Shown: in pieces, positions 26,385 through 35,015 of the stretch | Layout of the letters: each line of letters begins with the position of its first letter | Numbering within the stretch: position 1 is the stretch's first letter | Assembly (NCBI RefSeq): GCF_026342015.1 | Contig: NZ_JAPENL010000002.1 | Coordinates: forward strand, 2,423,001 to 2,487,000 | From: Micromonospora lupini | Lineage (GTDB): Bacteria; Actinomycetota; Actinomycetes; Mycobacteriales; Micromonosporaceae | Direction of reading: 5' to 3' | Length of the DNA stretch: 64,000 nt | The notes under the pieces: model-generated | What the model saw: only the letters and a program-made list of their open reading frames with translations | The model's database searches: none | What the model was told of the DNA's origin: nothing | Made by a program: the position numbers and the translations under genes

Positions 26385-26834
26385 TCACGCCAACTCGTCG
26401 GGGTCGACCCCGAGCAGGTTCGCCACCTGTTCGATGATCACGTCGTGGACGAGGTCGGCGAGATCTTCGCGGTCCATGGCGCGGAACTCCAGCGGTCGCC
26501 GGTACAACACGATGCGCGGCGGCACCTCCTGGCGGCCGGGGCGGCCGGGCAGCAGCCGGGCCAGCGGCACCTCGCCGTCCTCCAGCACGTCGGAGTCGTA
26601 GACGTTCAAATCCGGTGGGACGTCCTCGACGGCGAACTCGACACCTGCCAACTCCTTGGCGAACCGTCGCTCCAGCGTCTCGACGGTGTCCAGCACGAGG
26701 TCGTCGAAGACCTCGGCCTTCGTCCGCGCCAGCGGCACGGTAGCCGGCACCAGACGCCCGCGCAGGCCACGCCCGTGCCTGTCGCGGTGCGCACGCCGGC
26801 CCGGGCCGGGGCGGCGGTGTTCCGGGCTCGTCAT
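26385..26834 (-). CDS. Metallopeptidase family protein (DUF1025-like)
   Basis: A 149-residue protein of the zincin-like metallopeptidase family regularly found beside whiB2 and DUF3499. The fold pattern is recognisable (PPRIVLYRRPLEFRAMDREDLADLVHDVIIEQVANLLGVDPDELA). The position of the HExxH zinc motif reads H130-D-V-I-I-E-Q, lacking the usual Glu and second His, so peptidase activity is questionable. The first 35 residues are Arg-rich and probably disordered; an internal start near residue 28 is possible. It lies opposite in direction between whiB and DUF3499, as in mycobacteria. Confidence 0.82.
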   Translation of the reverse strand: MTSPEHRRPGPGRRAHRDRHGRGLRGRLVPATVPLARTKAEVFDDLVLDTVETLERRFAKELAGVEFAVEDVPPDLNVYDSDVLEDGEVPLARLLPGRPGRQEVPPRIVLYRRPLEFRAMDREDLADLVHDVIIEQVANLLGVDPDELA

Positions 26835-26987
26835 GAGGCAAAGGGTAGCCCCCGCGCCGGGCCGGCCAGCGGCACCGGCGCTCCCGTGGCGCGGCGCGAC
26901 CAGAACCGCGAATTGTGATCACCGCGACGGGCGTGTCGCAACGCGAAGCGATGCGCCGGACCCGGTAATGGAGATACCCTGCCGCAC

Positions 26988-27356
26988 GTGAGGTCACCAC
27001 GGCGCTGCTCCCGTAACGGCTGCCCCCGGCAAGCGGTCGCCACATTGACCTATGTCTACAACGAGTCGACAGCCGTGGTGGGCCCGCTGGCGGCGTTCGC
27101 CGAGCCACACACGTACGATCTCTGTGAGCAGCACGCCCGCAGCCTCACCGCGCCGCGCGGCTGGGACGTGGTGCGGCACGAGGGCGAGTTCGAGCCGCCC
27201 CCGCCCACCACCGACGACCTGGTGGCGCTGGCCGAGGCGGTCCGCGAGGCCGCCCGCCCGGCCCCCCGCCCGCCGGAGCCCGACCAGGGCCACCACGACA
27301 ACCCGCACCAGACCGGTCGCCGAGGCCACCTCCGGGTGATCCCCCCGAACCACTGA
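26988..27356 (+). CDS. DUF3499 family protein
   Basis: A 122-residue protein with the complete DUF3499 signature: RRCSRNGCPRQAVATLTYVYNESTAVVGPLA and EPHTYDLCEQHARSLTAPRGWDVV. The C-x4-C and C-x2-H pairs could bind zinc. The C-terminal 45 residues are proline-rich and disordered. In other actinobacteria phosphomannomutase follows directly; here it is displaced by more than 16 kb. Function unknown. The GTG at 26988 is the only start upstream of the signature with a sensible distance. Confidence 0.9.
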   Translation: MRSPRRCSRNGCPRQAVATLTYVYNESTAVVGPLAAFAEPHTYDLCEQHARSLTAPRGWDVVRHEGEFEPPPPTTDDLVALAEAVREAARPAPRPPEPDQGHHDNPHQTGRRGHLRVIPPNH

Positions 27357-27357
27357 G

Positions 27358-27447
27358 TCAGAGCCGCGACCACGTCTCGGTCAGCACCGTGCGCAGAATC
27401 TGCTCGATCTCGTCGGAGTGCCGCTGCTCGGCGATCAGCGGCGGGGC
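27358..27447 (-). pseudogene. C-terminal remnant of a class III aminotransferase
   Basis: Reading the minus strand into a TGA at 27358-27360 gives PPLIAEQRHSDEIEQILRTV followed by LTETWSRL and stop. This matches the usual last 28 or so residues of class III PLP aminotransferases (omega-amino acid or putrescine type). The frame upstream loses similarity before the palindromic repeat at 27485, and no start codon or catalytic lysine region remains. Such enzymes often accompany polyamine transporters like the one next door. The call rests on pattern recognition of a short tail and is tentative. Confidence 0.4.
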
Positions 27448-27484
27448 ATGACGGGCTGGATGCGACGAAACTAGCGAGCGTCTG

Positions 27485-27561
27485 AAGTGCGGTCCATTTC
27501 GCCGATGTCGCGGTATCAGGGCGGGGTTGATACCCCGACATCGGCGACGTCGAGTCGATCA
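27485..27561. repeat. 77-bp palindromic repeat, copy 1
   Basis: The inner arms CGCCGATGTCGCGGTATC and GATACCCCGACATCGGCG pair with one mismatch around an 11-nt loop. The right tail ends GTCGAGTCGATCA as in copies 2 and 3; the left outer arm has diverged. It lies in the gap between DUF3499 and potD (27357-27723), which otherwise holds only the aminotransferase remnant. Confidence 0.75.
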
Positions 27562-27723
27562 AGCGAGGGCCAGGCCGGGTGGTCGACTTCGTCCTGCCGG
27601 TTCCTCATCGCGCGCTCGCCAATGTCAAGATCAGTCGTCCCTGGCACCTGATCCTCCCGACATTCCCGCCGGCGCGCGTCCACACCCTCTCGCCCGCCGA
27701 CGATGACCCCTCTAGGAGTCGTC

Positions 27724-28908
27724 ATGCGTACTCCCCTCCGGCCCCTCTCCCGGCGTGGACTGCTCACCGGCACTCTCGGATCGGCCGCCCTGCTCGCAGC
27801 GGGCGGCAGCCTCGCCGGCTGCGGCACCAAGGGCGCCCAGCAGACCGAGGCCGGCTGTGTCAGCGAAGACCTGTCCGGCACCGAGAAGAAGCTCGCCTTC
27901 TCCAACTGGCCGCAGTACCTGGACGTCGACGAGAAGGACGAGTCCAAGCGACCGAGCCTGGACGAGTTCGTCGCGAAGAGCGGCATCCAGGTCACCTACA
28001 CCGAGGACATCAACGACAACAACGAGTTCTTCGGCAAGGTGCAGAACCAGTTGGCCGGCTGCCAGAGCACCGACCGGGACATCATCGTGCTGAGCGACTG
28101 GATGGCGGCGCGGATGATCCGGCTCGGCTGGATCCAGAAGCTCGACCCCACGAAGATTCCGAACGTCCAGGCGAACCTGTTGCCATCGCTTGTCAACCGC
28201 TCGTTCGACGCCGAGAACCGCATCTCGATCCCGTGGCAGTCCGGCCTGGCCGGATTGGCGTACAACGGCAGCGTCACCAGGGAACTGCGGACAGTCGACG
28301 AGCTGCTGACCCGCCCCGACCTCAAGGGCAGGGTGACGGCGCTCAGCGAGATGCGCGACACCATGGGTCTGCTGCTCGGCGCGAACGGCCACGACCCGTC
28401 GAACTTCACCGCCGCCCAGTTCGACGACGCGCTCCACAGGCTCAAGAAGGCAGTCGACTCCGGGCAGATCCGCACGTTCACCGGCAACGACTACGCGCCC
28501 GACCTGGCCAAGGGCGACATCGCCGCGTGCATCGGCTGGTCCGGGGACGTCATCCAGCTCTCCAGTGAGAACGACAAGGTGCGGTTCGTCGCGCCGGACT
28601 CCGGCGCGATGCTCTACAGCGACGACATGGTGGTCCCGAACAAGGCCACGCACAGGGGCAACGCCGAGGCGCTGATCAACTACTACTACGAGCCGGCGGT
28701 CGCCGCGAAGCTCGCCGCGTACGTCAACTACATCTGCCCGGTCAAGGGCGCCCAGGCCGAGATGGAGAAGATCGACCCGGAGCTGGCCGACAACCCGCTG
28801 ATCTTCCCCGACGACGCGCTGCTGGCGAAGTCCACGGTCTTCATGGCCCTGGACGAGAAGCAGGAGCGGGAGTACGAGGGCAAGTTCCAGCAGGTCATCG
28901 GGGCGTGA
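27724..28908 (+). CDS. potD: Polyamine-type ABC transporter, substrate-binding lipoprotein
   Basis: A 394-residue periplasmic-type binding protein of the spermidine/putrescine class. The signal combines a twin-arginine motif (LSRRGLLTGTLG) with a lipobox (LAGC), so it is probably exported folded through Tat and lipid-anchored. The mature part starts with KLAFSNWPQYLDVDEKDE, typical of PotD relatives, and includes SDWMAARMIRLGWIQKLD and WQSGLAGLAYN. AGGAG lies 8 nt before the ATG; a GTG 21 nt further upstream is poorer. It leads a four-gene operon with overlapping stops and starts. The exact polyamine is not certain. Confidence 0.92.
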   Translation: MRTPLRPLSRRGLLTGTLGSAALLAAGGSLAGCGTKGAQQTEAGCVSEDLSGTEKKLAFSNWPQYLDVDEKDESKRPSLDEFVAKSGIQVTYTEDINDNNEFFGKVQNQLAGCQSTDRDIIVLSDWMAARMIRLGWIQKLDPTKIPNVQANLLPSLVNRSFDAENRISIPWQSGLAGLAYNGSVTRELRTVDELLTRPDLKGRVTALSEMRDTMGLLLGANGHDPSNFTAAQFDDALHRLKKAVDSGQIRTFTGNDYAPDLAKGDIAACIGWSGDVIQLSSENDKVRFVAPDSGAMLYSDDMVVPNKATHRGNAEALINYYYEPAVAAKLAAYVNYICPVKGAQAEMEKIDPELADNPLIFPDDALLAKSTVFMALDEKQEREYEGKFQQVIGA

Positions 28909-30062
28909 CGGGGATGGCGCGCGACACACCCGCAGGCGATCTGCGCCTTGTCGACCTCACCAAGCGGTTCGGCAGCTTCACGGCCGTCGACGACCTCAGC
29001 CTGACGATCGGCCAGGGATCGTTCTTCGCGCTGCTCGGCGCGTCCGGCTGCGGCAAGACCACCACCCTGCGGATGATCGCCGGGCTGGAGGCGCCGACAG
29101 GCGGCCGGGTGCTGCTCGGCGACACCGACATCACCCGGCTGCGACCGTACCGGCGACCTGTCAACACCGTCTTCCAGAGCTACGCGCTCTTTCCGCACCT
29201 CACCATCTTCGAGAACGTGGCCTTCGGGCTGCGGCGGCGTGGCATCCGCGCGGTCGACGACCGGGTCCGCCGGATGCTGTCGCTTGTGCGGCTCGACGGG
29301 TTCGGCCCTCGCCGCCCGGCCCAGCTCTCCGGAGGTCAGCAGCAGCGGGTCGCGCTGGCCCGCGCGCTCATCAACGAGCCGCAGGTGCTGCTGCTCGACG
29401 AGCCGCTCGGCGCGCTCGACCTGAAGCTGCGCCGGCAGATGCAGATCGAGCTGAAGCGCATCCAGACCGAGGTAGGCATCACCTTCGTGCACGTCACCCA
29501 CGACCAGGAGGAGGCCATGAGCATGGCCGACACCGTCGCGGTGCTGAACGCCGGCCGCATCGAGCAGCAGGGCGCCCCTGCCGACCTCTACGAGTTCCCG
29601 GCCACCGCGTTCGTCGCGAACTTCCTGGGCCAGTCCAACCTGCTCGCCGGCGAGGCCGCCGGCACGAGCGGCGGCGAGGTCGCGGTGACGGCGCACGGCG
29701 CGCGCTTCTCGGTGCCCGCCGGCCGGTCGCGGGCCGACCGGGGTGCGGTCCACCTGGGAGTACGCCCGGAGAAGCTGCAACTGGTCGGCTCCGCCGACCA
29801 GGTCCCCCAAGGACACCAACACGTCACCGGGATGGTCACCGACGCCTCCTACGTGGGGGTCAGCACCCAGTACCTGCTGCGCACCGGCTGGGGCGCCGAG
29901 CTGTCGGTCTTCGCCGCCAACAGCGGGACGTCCACGCCTGTGCAGGTCGGCAGTGCGGCCGTGGCGTACTGGGATCCGCGGCACGCCTTCGTGCTGCCCC
30001 GCGACGCCGACACCGACCGGCCCGCCCCGGCGCTCGACGAGCCGGTGGCTGCGTCGTCGTGA
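28905..30062 (+). CDS. potA: Polyamine-type ABC transporter, ATP-binding protein
   Basis: A 385-residue ABC ATPase with Walker A GASGCGKTT, Q-loop VFQSYALFPHLT, signature LSGGQQQR, Walker B VLLLDEP and the H-loop VTHDQEEA. A C-terminal TOBE-like domain follows (from about residue 270). It energises uptake through PotB/PotC. The GTG at 28905 overlaps the potD stop (GTGA), matching the coupled starts of potB and potC. An ATG three codons later (28914) is an alternative. Confidence 0.93.
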   Translation: MTGMARDTPAGDLRLVDLTKRFGSFTAVDDLSLTIGQGSFFALLGASGCGKTTTLRMIAGLEAPTGGRVLLGDTDITRLRPYRRPVNTVFQSYALFPHLTIFENVAFGLRRRGIRAVDDRVRRMLSLVRLDGFGPRRPAQLSGGQQQRVALARALINEPQVLLLDEPLGALDLKLRRQMQIELKRIQTEVGITFVHVTHDQEEAMSMADTVAVLNAGRIEQQGAPADLYEFPATAFVANFLGQSNLLAGEAAGTSGGEVAVTAHGARFSVPAGRSRADRGAVHLGVRPEKLQLVGSADQVPQGHQHVTGMVTDASYVGVSTQYLLRTGWGAELSVFAANSGTSTPVQVGSAAVAYWDPRHAFVLPRDADTDRPAPALDEPVAASS

Positions 30063-30970
30063 CCCTCCCGACGCCCACCGGAGCGGGGCAGCCGCCGTCC
30101 GCGCCACCGGCAGCCCGGTCCGGGCGGTACCGGCTGCTGCCGTACCTTCTGCTGCTGCCCGGCGTGGCCTGGCTGCTGGTGTTCTTCGGCGTGCCGCTGC
30201 TGCAACTCGCCGCCGCGAGCCTCTACGACCCCAGCGGCTCGCTCTCCACCGGGTACGCGATGACGTGGGCGGTCGGTAACTACCCGGACGTCGTGCAGGC
30301 GTACTGGCCGCAGCTCCTGCGTTCGTTCGGTTACGCCGGACTGGCACTGGTGCTGGCGCTGCTGCTGGGCTACCCACTGGCGTACGTCATCGCGCAGAAG
30401 GCCGGCCGGTGGAGGAACCTGCTGCTGGTGTGCGTGGTCGCGCCGATGTTCACAAGCTTCCTGGTGCGCACCCTCGCCTGGAAGACCGTCCTGTCCGACA
30501 ACGGCGTGCTCGTGGGCCTGCTGCGCGACGTGCACCTGCTCGCACCGGACGGTCGGCTGCTGGCCACCCCGTTCGCTGTGGTGCTCGGGCTGACGTACAA
30601 CTTCCTGCCGTTTCTGGTGCTGCCGCTGTACGCGAGCCTGGAGCGGCTGGACCCCCGGCTGCTGGAGGCGGCCAGCGACCTGTACGCCGGCGGAGCCCAG
30701 GCGTTCCGCCGGGTGACCCTGCCGCTGTCGATGCCCGGCCTGGTCGCCGGCACGCTGCTGTTCTTCATCCCGGCCAGCGGCGACTACGTCAACGCCGAAC
30801 TGCTCGGCACCCCGAACGAATACATGATCGGCAACGTCATCGACTCGGCGTTCCTGGTCCGGCTGGACTATCCGCGGGGCGCCGCGCTGTCGTTCCTGCT
30901 GATGGCGGCGATCCTCGCGGTGGTCTTCGGCTATCTGCGGCGGGCCGGCACGGAGGACGTCCTCTCATGA
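30059..30970 (+). CDS. potB: Polyamine-type ABC transporter, permease 1
   Basis: A 303-residue inner-membrane permease with six helices. The EAA loop reads EAASDLYAGGAQAFRRVTLPLSMPG, where the ATPase docks. The N-terminal 25 residues are Pro/Ala-rich and cytoplasmic. The GTG start overlaps the potA stop (GTGA). Confidence 0.92.
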   Translation: MTLPTPTGAGQPPSAPPAARSGRYRLLPYLLLLPGVAWLLVFFGVPLLQLAAASLYDPSGSLSTGYAMTWAVGNYPDVVQAYWPQLLRSFGYAGLALVLALLLGYPLAYVIAQKAGRWRNLLLVCVVAPMFTSFLVRTLAWKTVLSDNGVLVGLLRDVHLLAPDGRLLATPFAVVLGLTYNFLPFLVLPLYASLERLDPRLLEAASDLYAGGAQAFRRVTLPLSMPGLVAGTLLFFIPASGDYVNAELLGTPNEYMIGNVIDSAFLVRLDYPRGAALSFLLMAAILAVVFGYLRRAGTEDVLS

Positions 30971-31770
30971 GACTGTCCCGTTGGCTGGCCGACCGCTTGG
31001 TGATGATCGTGGCGCTGCTGGTGCTCGGGTACCTGGCGCTGCCGATCCTGGTGGTGGCCGGGTTGTCGTTCAACCGTCCGTCGAGCCGCCTGTCGTACGA
31101 CTTCAACGAGTTCACACTCGACAACTGGCGTCAGCCCTGCGCCACCTCCGACATGTGCGACGCCGTCGTGCGCAGCGCGCAGATCGGCTTTATCGCCACG
31201 GTGGTCGCCACAGTGCTCGGCACCCTGATGGCGTTCGCGCTGGTCCGGCACCGCTTCCCTGGCCGCTCCGGCGTCCACGTGCTGGTCTTCCTGCCGATGG
31301 CCACCCCGGAGCTGGTGATGGGCACGTCGCTGCTGGCCCTGTTCGTCTCGGCCGGGGTGCCGCAGGGCTTCTGGACCATCGTCGTCGCGCACGTGATGTT
31401 CTGCCTGTCGTTCGTGGTGGTCACCGTCAAGGCGCGGCTCGCCGGGATGGACCGGCGGCTGGAGGAGGCCGCCATGGACCTCTACGCCAACGAGTGGCAG
31501 ACCTTCCGGCGGATCACCCTGCCGCTGGTGCTGCCCGGCATCGTCGCCGCCGCGCTGCTGGCGTTCTCGTTGAGCTTCGACGACTTCATCGTCACGAACT
31601 TCAACGCAGGCACGACAGTCACGTTCCCGATGTACGTCTGGGGCGCCGCCCAGCGGGGCATCCCTCCGCAGGTGAACGTCATCGGCACCGCGATGTTCGC
31701 CGTCGCGCTGCTGCTGGTCGGCCTCGGCTCGCTGAGTGGGGCACGTGCTCGCCGCGCTTCGCTGCGCTGA
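30967..31770 (+). CDS. potC: Polyamine-type ABC transporter, permease 2
   Basis: A 267-residue permease with six helices; the EAA loop reads EAAMDLYANEWQTFRRITLPLVLPG. It pairs with PotB to form the channel. The ATG overlaps the potB stop (ATGA). The 290-nt stretch after the operon contains only a small CCCGAC/GTCGGG hairpin at 31777-31790 that could end transcription. Confidence 0.92.
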   Translation: MRLSRWLADRLVMIVALLVLGYLALPILVVAGLSFNRPSSRLSYDFNEFTLDNWRQPCATSDMCDAVVRSAQIGFIATVVATVLGTLMAFALVRHRFPGRSGVHVLVFLPMATPELVMGTSLLALFVSAGVPQGFWTIVVAHVMFCLSFVVVTVKARLAGMDRRLEEAAMDLYANEWQTFRRITLPLVLPGIVAAALLAFSLSFDDFIVTNFNAGTTVTFPMYVWGAAQRGIPPQVNVIGTAMFAVALLLVGLGSLSGARARRASLR

Positions 31771-32060
31771 CGGCTTCCCGACACGTCGGGGGCGGAACGC
31801 AGTTCATCGTTTGGCGCGCCTGCGGGTCCCGGTGCGATATTTGTCCAATGCGGCGGTCTGTCCGCATAGGGGGCCGCACGATCGGCTCTGACCTCCCCGC
31901 CCGAGAGGTCATCCGATCCGCCGGCTCGTCACGCTCCCTGCCCGGTCGGCGGTGTCGATCGGGCCCCCTCGATCATCCCCTGCGGAGCGAACGGCTCAGG
32001 TGACCGACATGACGGTGGATATTGCCGGCAGTGTTTGCGACGACACTCATCGCCGTGACG

Positions 32061-32816
32061 ATGCAACCACCGCCCGGGCCTGCGCATCCACAGCCGTACG
32101 GCCCCGGACCTCAGCCAGCCGCCGCCCCGAACTGGTTCCGCCGCGCCAGCCCAGGCCGCCGCGTAGCCGTGATCCTCGGCTCGGTGGCGCTCTCCGTGCT
32201 GCTGCTCTGCTGCGCCGGCACCGCCATCGTCGGCGCGCTGACCGGCGAGCCGGAACCCAAGCGCACGGGCACTGCGGCCGAACAGGCGCAGCAACCCATC
32301 GTGGCGGCCCCCGCCGAGCCGACCCAGGAGGCGCCTGCTCAGGCGCAGTCGCCGGAGGCCCCGCCCACCGCAACCTCGGCGCCGACCCCTTCAAGTGCCG
32401 CACCCTCGCCTGTGGTGCGGGTGTCGACGGTGACGGAGCGCGCCGCGATCCGGCACGGTGAGCGCACTGTCAAGGACGCGTCCCTGGCCGAGGGCAAGCG
32501 GGTGGTCCGCACCAGGGGCATCGACGGCGTGCGGACGCTCACCTACCGGGTGACCACCACCGACGGCGTGCAGACCGGTAAGAAGCTGGTCACGTCCACG
32601 GTGACGAAGCAGCCGGTGACCGAGGTCGTGGCCGTCGGCACCAAGAAGAAGTCGAACTGCGACCCGAACTACAGCCCCTGCGTCCCGATCGCCAGTGACG
32701 TGGACTGCGCGGGCGGCTCCGGCAACGGCCCGGCTTACGTCAGCGGAGTGGTCACGGTCATCGGCGACGACATCTACGACCTGGACCGCGACAACGACGG
32801 CTACGGCTGCGACTGA
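32061..32816 (+). CDS. Membrane-anchored G5 / excalibur-like domain protein
   Basis: A 251-residue protein with a proline-rich cytoplasmic N terminus (about 35 residues) and one membrane helix (VAVILGSVALSVLLLCCAG). An Ala/Pro-rich linker leads to a G5 domain (VSTVTERAAIRHGERTVKDA ... TKQPVTEVVAVGTK, residues about 120-200). A C-terminal excalibur-type segment follows, with CDPNYSPCVP, DVDCAGGSGNGP and an EF-hand-like DRDNDGYGCD. G5 domains bind N-acetylglucosamine-containing glycans or mediate adhesion; the last motif may bind calcium. It would face the cell wall. The ATG at 32061 begins MQPPPGP; a GTG two codons earlier is possible. Confidence 0.82.
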   Translation: MQPPPGPAHPQPYGPGPQPAAAPNWFRRASPGRRVAVILGSVALSVLLLCCAGTAIVGALTGEPEPKRTGTAAEQAQQPIVAAPAEPTQEAPAQAQSPEAPPTATSAPTPSSAAPSPVVRVSTVTERAAIRHGERTVKDASLAEGKRVVRTRGIDGVRTLTYRVTTTDGVQTGKKLVTSTVTKQPVTEVVAVGTKKKSNCDPNYSPCVPIASDVDCAGGSGNGPAYVSGVVTVIGDDIYDLDRDNDGYGCD

Positions 32817-32948
32817 CCGGGCGCGGCGCGTGCGGTCAGTCGGCGTCACGTGGCTCCGGAACGACAGGTGCCCGTGCAAGCTGAACGGTCGGGCGCTGTC
32901 ATCCGTACCAGGCGGTGAAGGACACCACCGAGGACGGGAGTGACGGCG

Positions 32949-33617
32949 ATGAGGGTGCAGCGCAGGCACGTGCTGGCGGCGACCGTGGCGGTGCTCGCCG
33001 CGGCGGGCGTGGCGGTCGGGACCGGGTTCGGGTTCGCCGACACCGCCCCGGCACGGCACTCCGTCTGCTCCGGCTCGGTCACGTTCTCGGCGGAGGCCGG
33101 AGCGCCGGCAGCGACAAGCGACCGGTTCCCGGTGGGCACGCGCCTGCGGGTGACGAACCTGGACAACAACCGTACGGCCACGGTGACGGTGACCGGCCCG
33201 TCGGGCAGTTGCGTGCTGCTCAACTCCGCCGCCATGGAGTTGGTCCGCGAGCCGGGCAAGAACGTGATCCGCCGCAACGTGGTGGAACGGCTGGACGGCG
33301 GCGCCGCGCAGCCCGTCGACCCAGGCACGGTACGTCCCGGTGCCGCGTCGCCCGGTGCCCAGGGCCCGGCGCCCCGCTCGGCCTGCTCCGGCGCGATCAC
33401 GTTCTTCGAAGAGGCGGCCGGGCCGGCGGCGACGAGCGGGCAGTTCCCGGTCGGCACGCGGCTGCGGGTGACCAACCTGGACAACAACCGGGCCACCACT
33501 GTGACGGTGACCGGCCCGTCGGGCAGTTGCGTGCTGCTCAACACCGCTGCGATGGACCAGATCCGCGAGCCGGGCAAGAACCTCGTCCGCCGCAACGTCG
33601 TCGAGGTGCTGCGCTGA
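32949..33617 (+). CDS. Secreted protein with two duplicated RlpA-like (double-psi barrel) domains
   Basis: A 222-residue exported protein. The N-terminal signal carries a twin-arginine-like QRRHVLAATVAVLAAAG. The mature protein is two copies of a 78-residue unit that are about three-quarters identical. Each holds C-S-G-x-x-T-F, PVGTRLRVTNLDNNR, GPSGSCVLLN and REPGKN-RRNVVE. The GTRLRVTNLDN pattern resembles the double-psi beta-barrel of RlpA/expansin-like proteins, but the catalytic Asp of lytic enzymes is not obvious. An ATG at 32949 with GGGAG 10 nt upstream is preferred to the GTG at 32940. Confidence 0.8.
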   Translation: MRVQRRHVLAATVAVLAAAGVAVGTGFGFADTAPARHSVCSGSVTFSAEAGAPAATSDRFPVGTRLRVTNLDNNRTATVTVTGPSGSCVLLNSAAMELVREPGKNVIRRNVVERLDGGAAQPVDPGTVRPGAASPGAQGPAPRSACSGAITFFEEAAGPAATSGQFPVGTRLRVTNLDNNRATTVTVTGPSGSCVLLNTAAMDQIREPGKNLVRRNVVEVLR

Positions 33618-33623
33618 CAGTCG

Positions 33624-33674
33624 GAGGCCGGCCGGGGGTGGGCGTGGTCGAACACCACCACCACCGCCGGCCTT
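33624..33674. terminator. Weak bidirectional hairpin between convergent genes
   Basis: GGCCGGC plus a G-rich stretch pairs imperfectly with a CCACC-containing stretch and GCCGGCC. It lies between the RlpA-like gene (+) and the SUKH-3 gene (-). Confidence 0.4.
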
Positions 33675-33695
33675 CGCCGCCGCCCGCGCGCCGCG

Positions 33696-34937
33696 CTAGT
33701 CGGCCTGCCAGGTGCCGTCGTCGCCGACCCGGGCGGGGGCGCGGCCGAGCAGCAACGTGGTGAGCGCGGCGTCGATGGTGTCGCCGAGGAACCACTCGCC
33801 GGCCTGGTCGAGAGCGAACACCCGGCCGCGCTCGTCGACGGCGAGGATGCTGTCCTGCTGCTCGGTGCCGATCGGGAAGAGCCGCACGCCGAGCACCGCG
33901 CCGAAGTCGGCGAGCGTGTCGGCGGTGTGCGCGATGGTGTGCGGGCGGATGTCGAAGCGGGAGATCCACACCTGGGCGCCCGGGCCCCGCCGAGCGCCGA
34001 CCAGGCTGGGGAACGCGGTCAGCGCCTCCACGGCGGCGGGAAAGACCTCGTGCCGGTGGGTTCGCCCCGGCACGGCACTGACATCCCGTACGCCGGCGGC
34101 GGCCATGATCTGGTCACCGATGTGCGGCCGCCAGCCCGCCGCCACCAGCGCGTTGGCCACCTCGGGCGGAAAACGACCCGGATCCGGGTCGGGCTCCGCC
34201 GGCGCGAGCCACGTCTCGGAGTACGCCCGCGCCGACTCCGGCAGAACGCTTGCGCGTACCAGAAAGTCGATGCACGAGTCGCAGGGCCGATCCGCGGCCC
34301 CACCGGCCGGGTCACCCGGCTCGCGGATCCGGAAGATCTCGAAGCGCGCCGCCTCCAGCAGTGCTCCCGCCTCGGCCCGACCCATCGGCTCGATGCCCTC
34401 GGCGGCCCGGCGATGGTCGTACTCGTGCAGCACGTCGGAGACCACGATCAACTCGGCGTGGCACTCGGCGCCGCGGACCAGCTCACCCGGAGGTCGCTCG
34501 TCCAGGTAGTTGCGGACGAGCGGGTGGTGGTTCAGTGCGACGGCGCCCTTCGTGCCCTGGGCCGTCCAGATGCGACCGTCCAGGGTCAAATGCGCCACCG
34601 TGTTCGGCGTCGGCGCCCGACTGATCTCCCGGATCAGCAGGCTCGACGCGTCGACGGTGCGGGGCGCTGTCGGCCCACTGGGCTGACTCCGCCGGTACAG
34701 GTCCGCCACCACCTCGCTCGGCACCCGGGGCCAGGTGGTGACCTTTCCGGTCCGCCTGTCGATGACTGTCGTCGGCAGATCGCCCGGGATCGCCCGCACT
34801 CCGCTGGAAACGATCGAGGTGACGACGAAGCCGAGATCGAACTCGTCGACCACCGGGGTGCACTCGTGGCCGAGACGCTGCGAATCGCGCCGCGCCCAGG
34901 CGGACGCGAGCTGCTCGGCCTGCTGACGGTCGATCAC
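33696..34937 (-). CDS. Fused immunity/deaminase protein: Imm35-like, YwqJ-type deaminase and SUKH-3 domains
   Basis: A 413-residue protein in three parts. Residues 1-80 (MIDRQQAEQLASAWARRDSQ... PRVPSEVVADLYRR) look like the YrhB/Imm35 immunity fold. Residues 95-245 carry the zinc-deaminase pattern of the YwqJ family: H160-A-E162 and P218-C219-D-S-C222. Residues 254-405 (FPPEVANALVAAGW ... FALDQAGEWFLGDTIDAALTTLL) match SUKH-3 immunity proteins. Members of these families occur in polymorphic toxin systems. Whether the deaminase still acts on nucleic acid is unknown. It is divergent from the toxin operon with about 80 bp between, so shared control is likely. No signal peptide. Confidence 0.75.
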   Translation of the reverse strand: MIDRQQAEQLASAWARRDSQRLGHECTPVVDEFDLGFVVTSIVSSGVRAIPGDLPTTVIDRRTGKVTTWPRVPSEVVADLYRRSQPSGPTAPRTVDASSLLIREISRAPTPNTVAHLTLDGRIWTAQGTKGAVALNHHPLVRNYLDERPPGELVRGAECHAELIVVSDVLHEYDHRRAAEGIEPMGRAEAGALLEAARFEIFRIREPGDPAGGAADRPCDSCIDFLVRASVLPESARAYSETWLAPAEPDPDPGRFPPEVANALVAAGWRPHIGDQIMAAAGVRDVSAVPGRTHRHEVFPAAVEALTAFPSLVGARRGPGAQVWISRFDIRPHTIAHTADTLADFGAVLGVRLFPIGTEQQDSILAVDERGRVFALDQAGEWFLGDTIDAALTTLLLGRAPARVGDDGTWQAD

Positions 34938-35015
34938 ACATCGAAACTACCGGACTACACGGATCGATGGCGGCCGGTATGGTCTTCCCTACCGACGGTG
35001 ACGGGAGGAGCGGCG

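Noticed and set aside
27712..28929. 405-residue antisense frame over potD
   Set aside because: Lipoprotein gene with Tat signal and overlaps with potA on the plus strand is far better supported.
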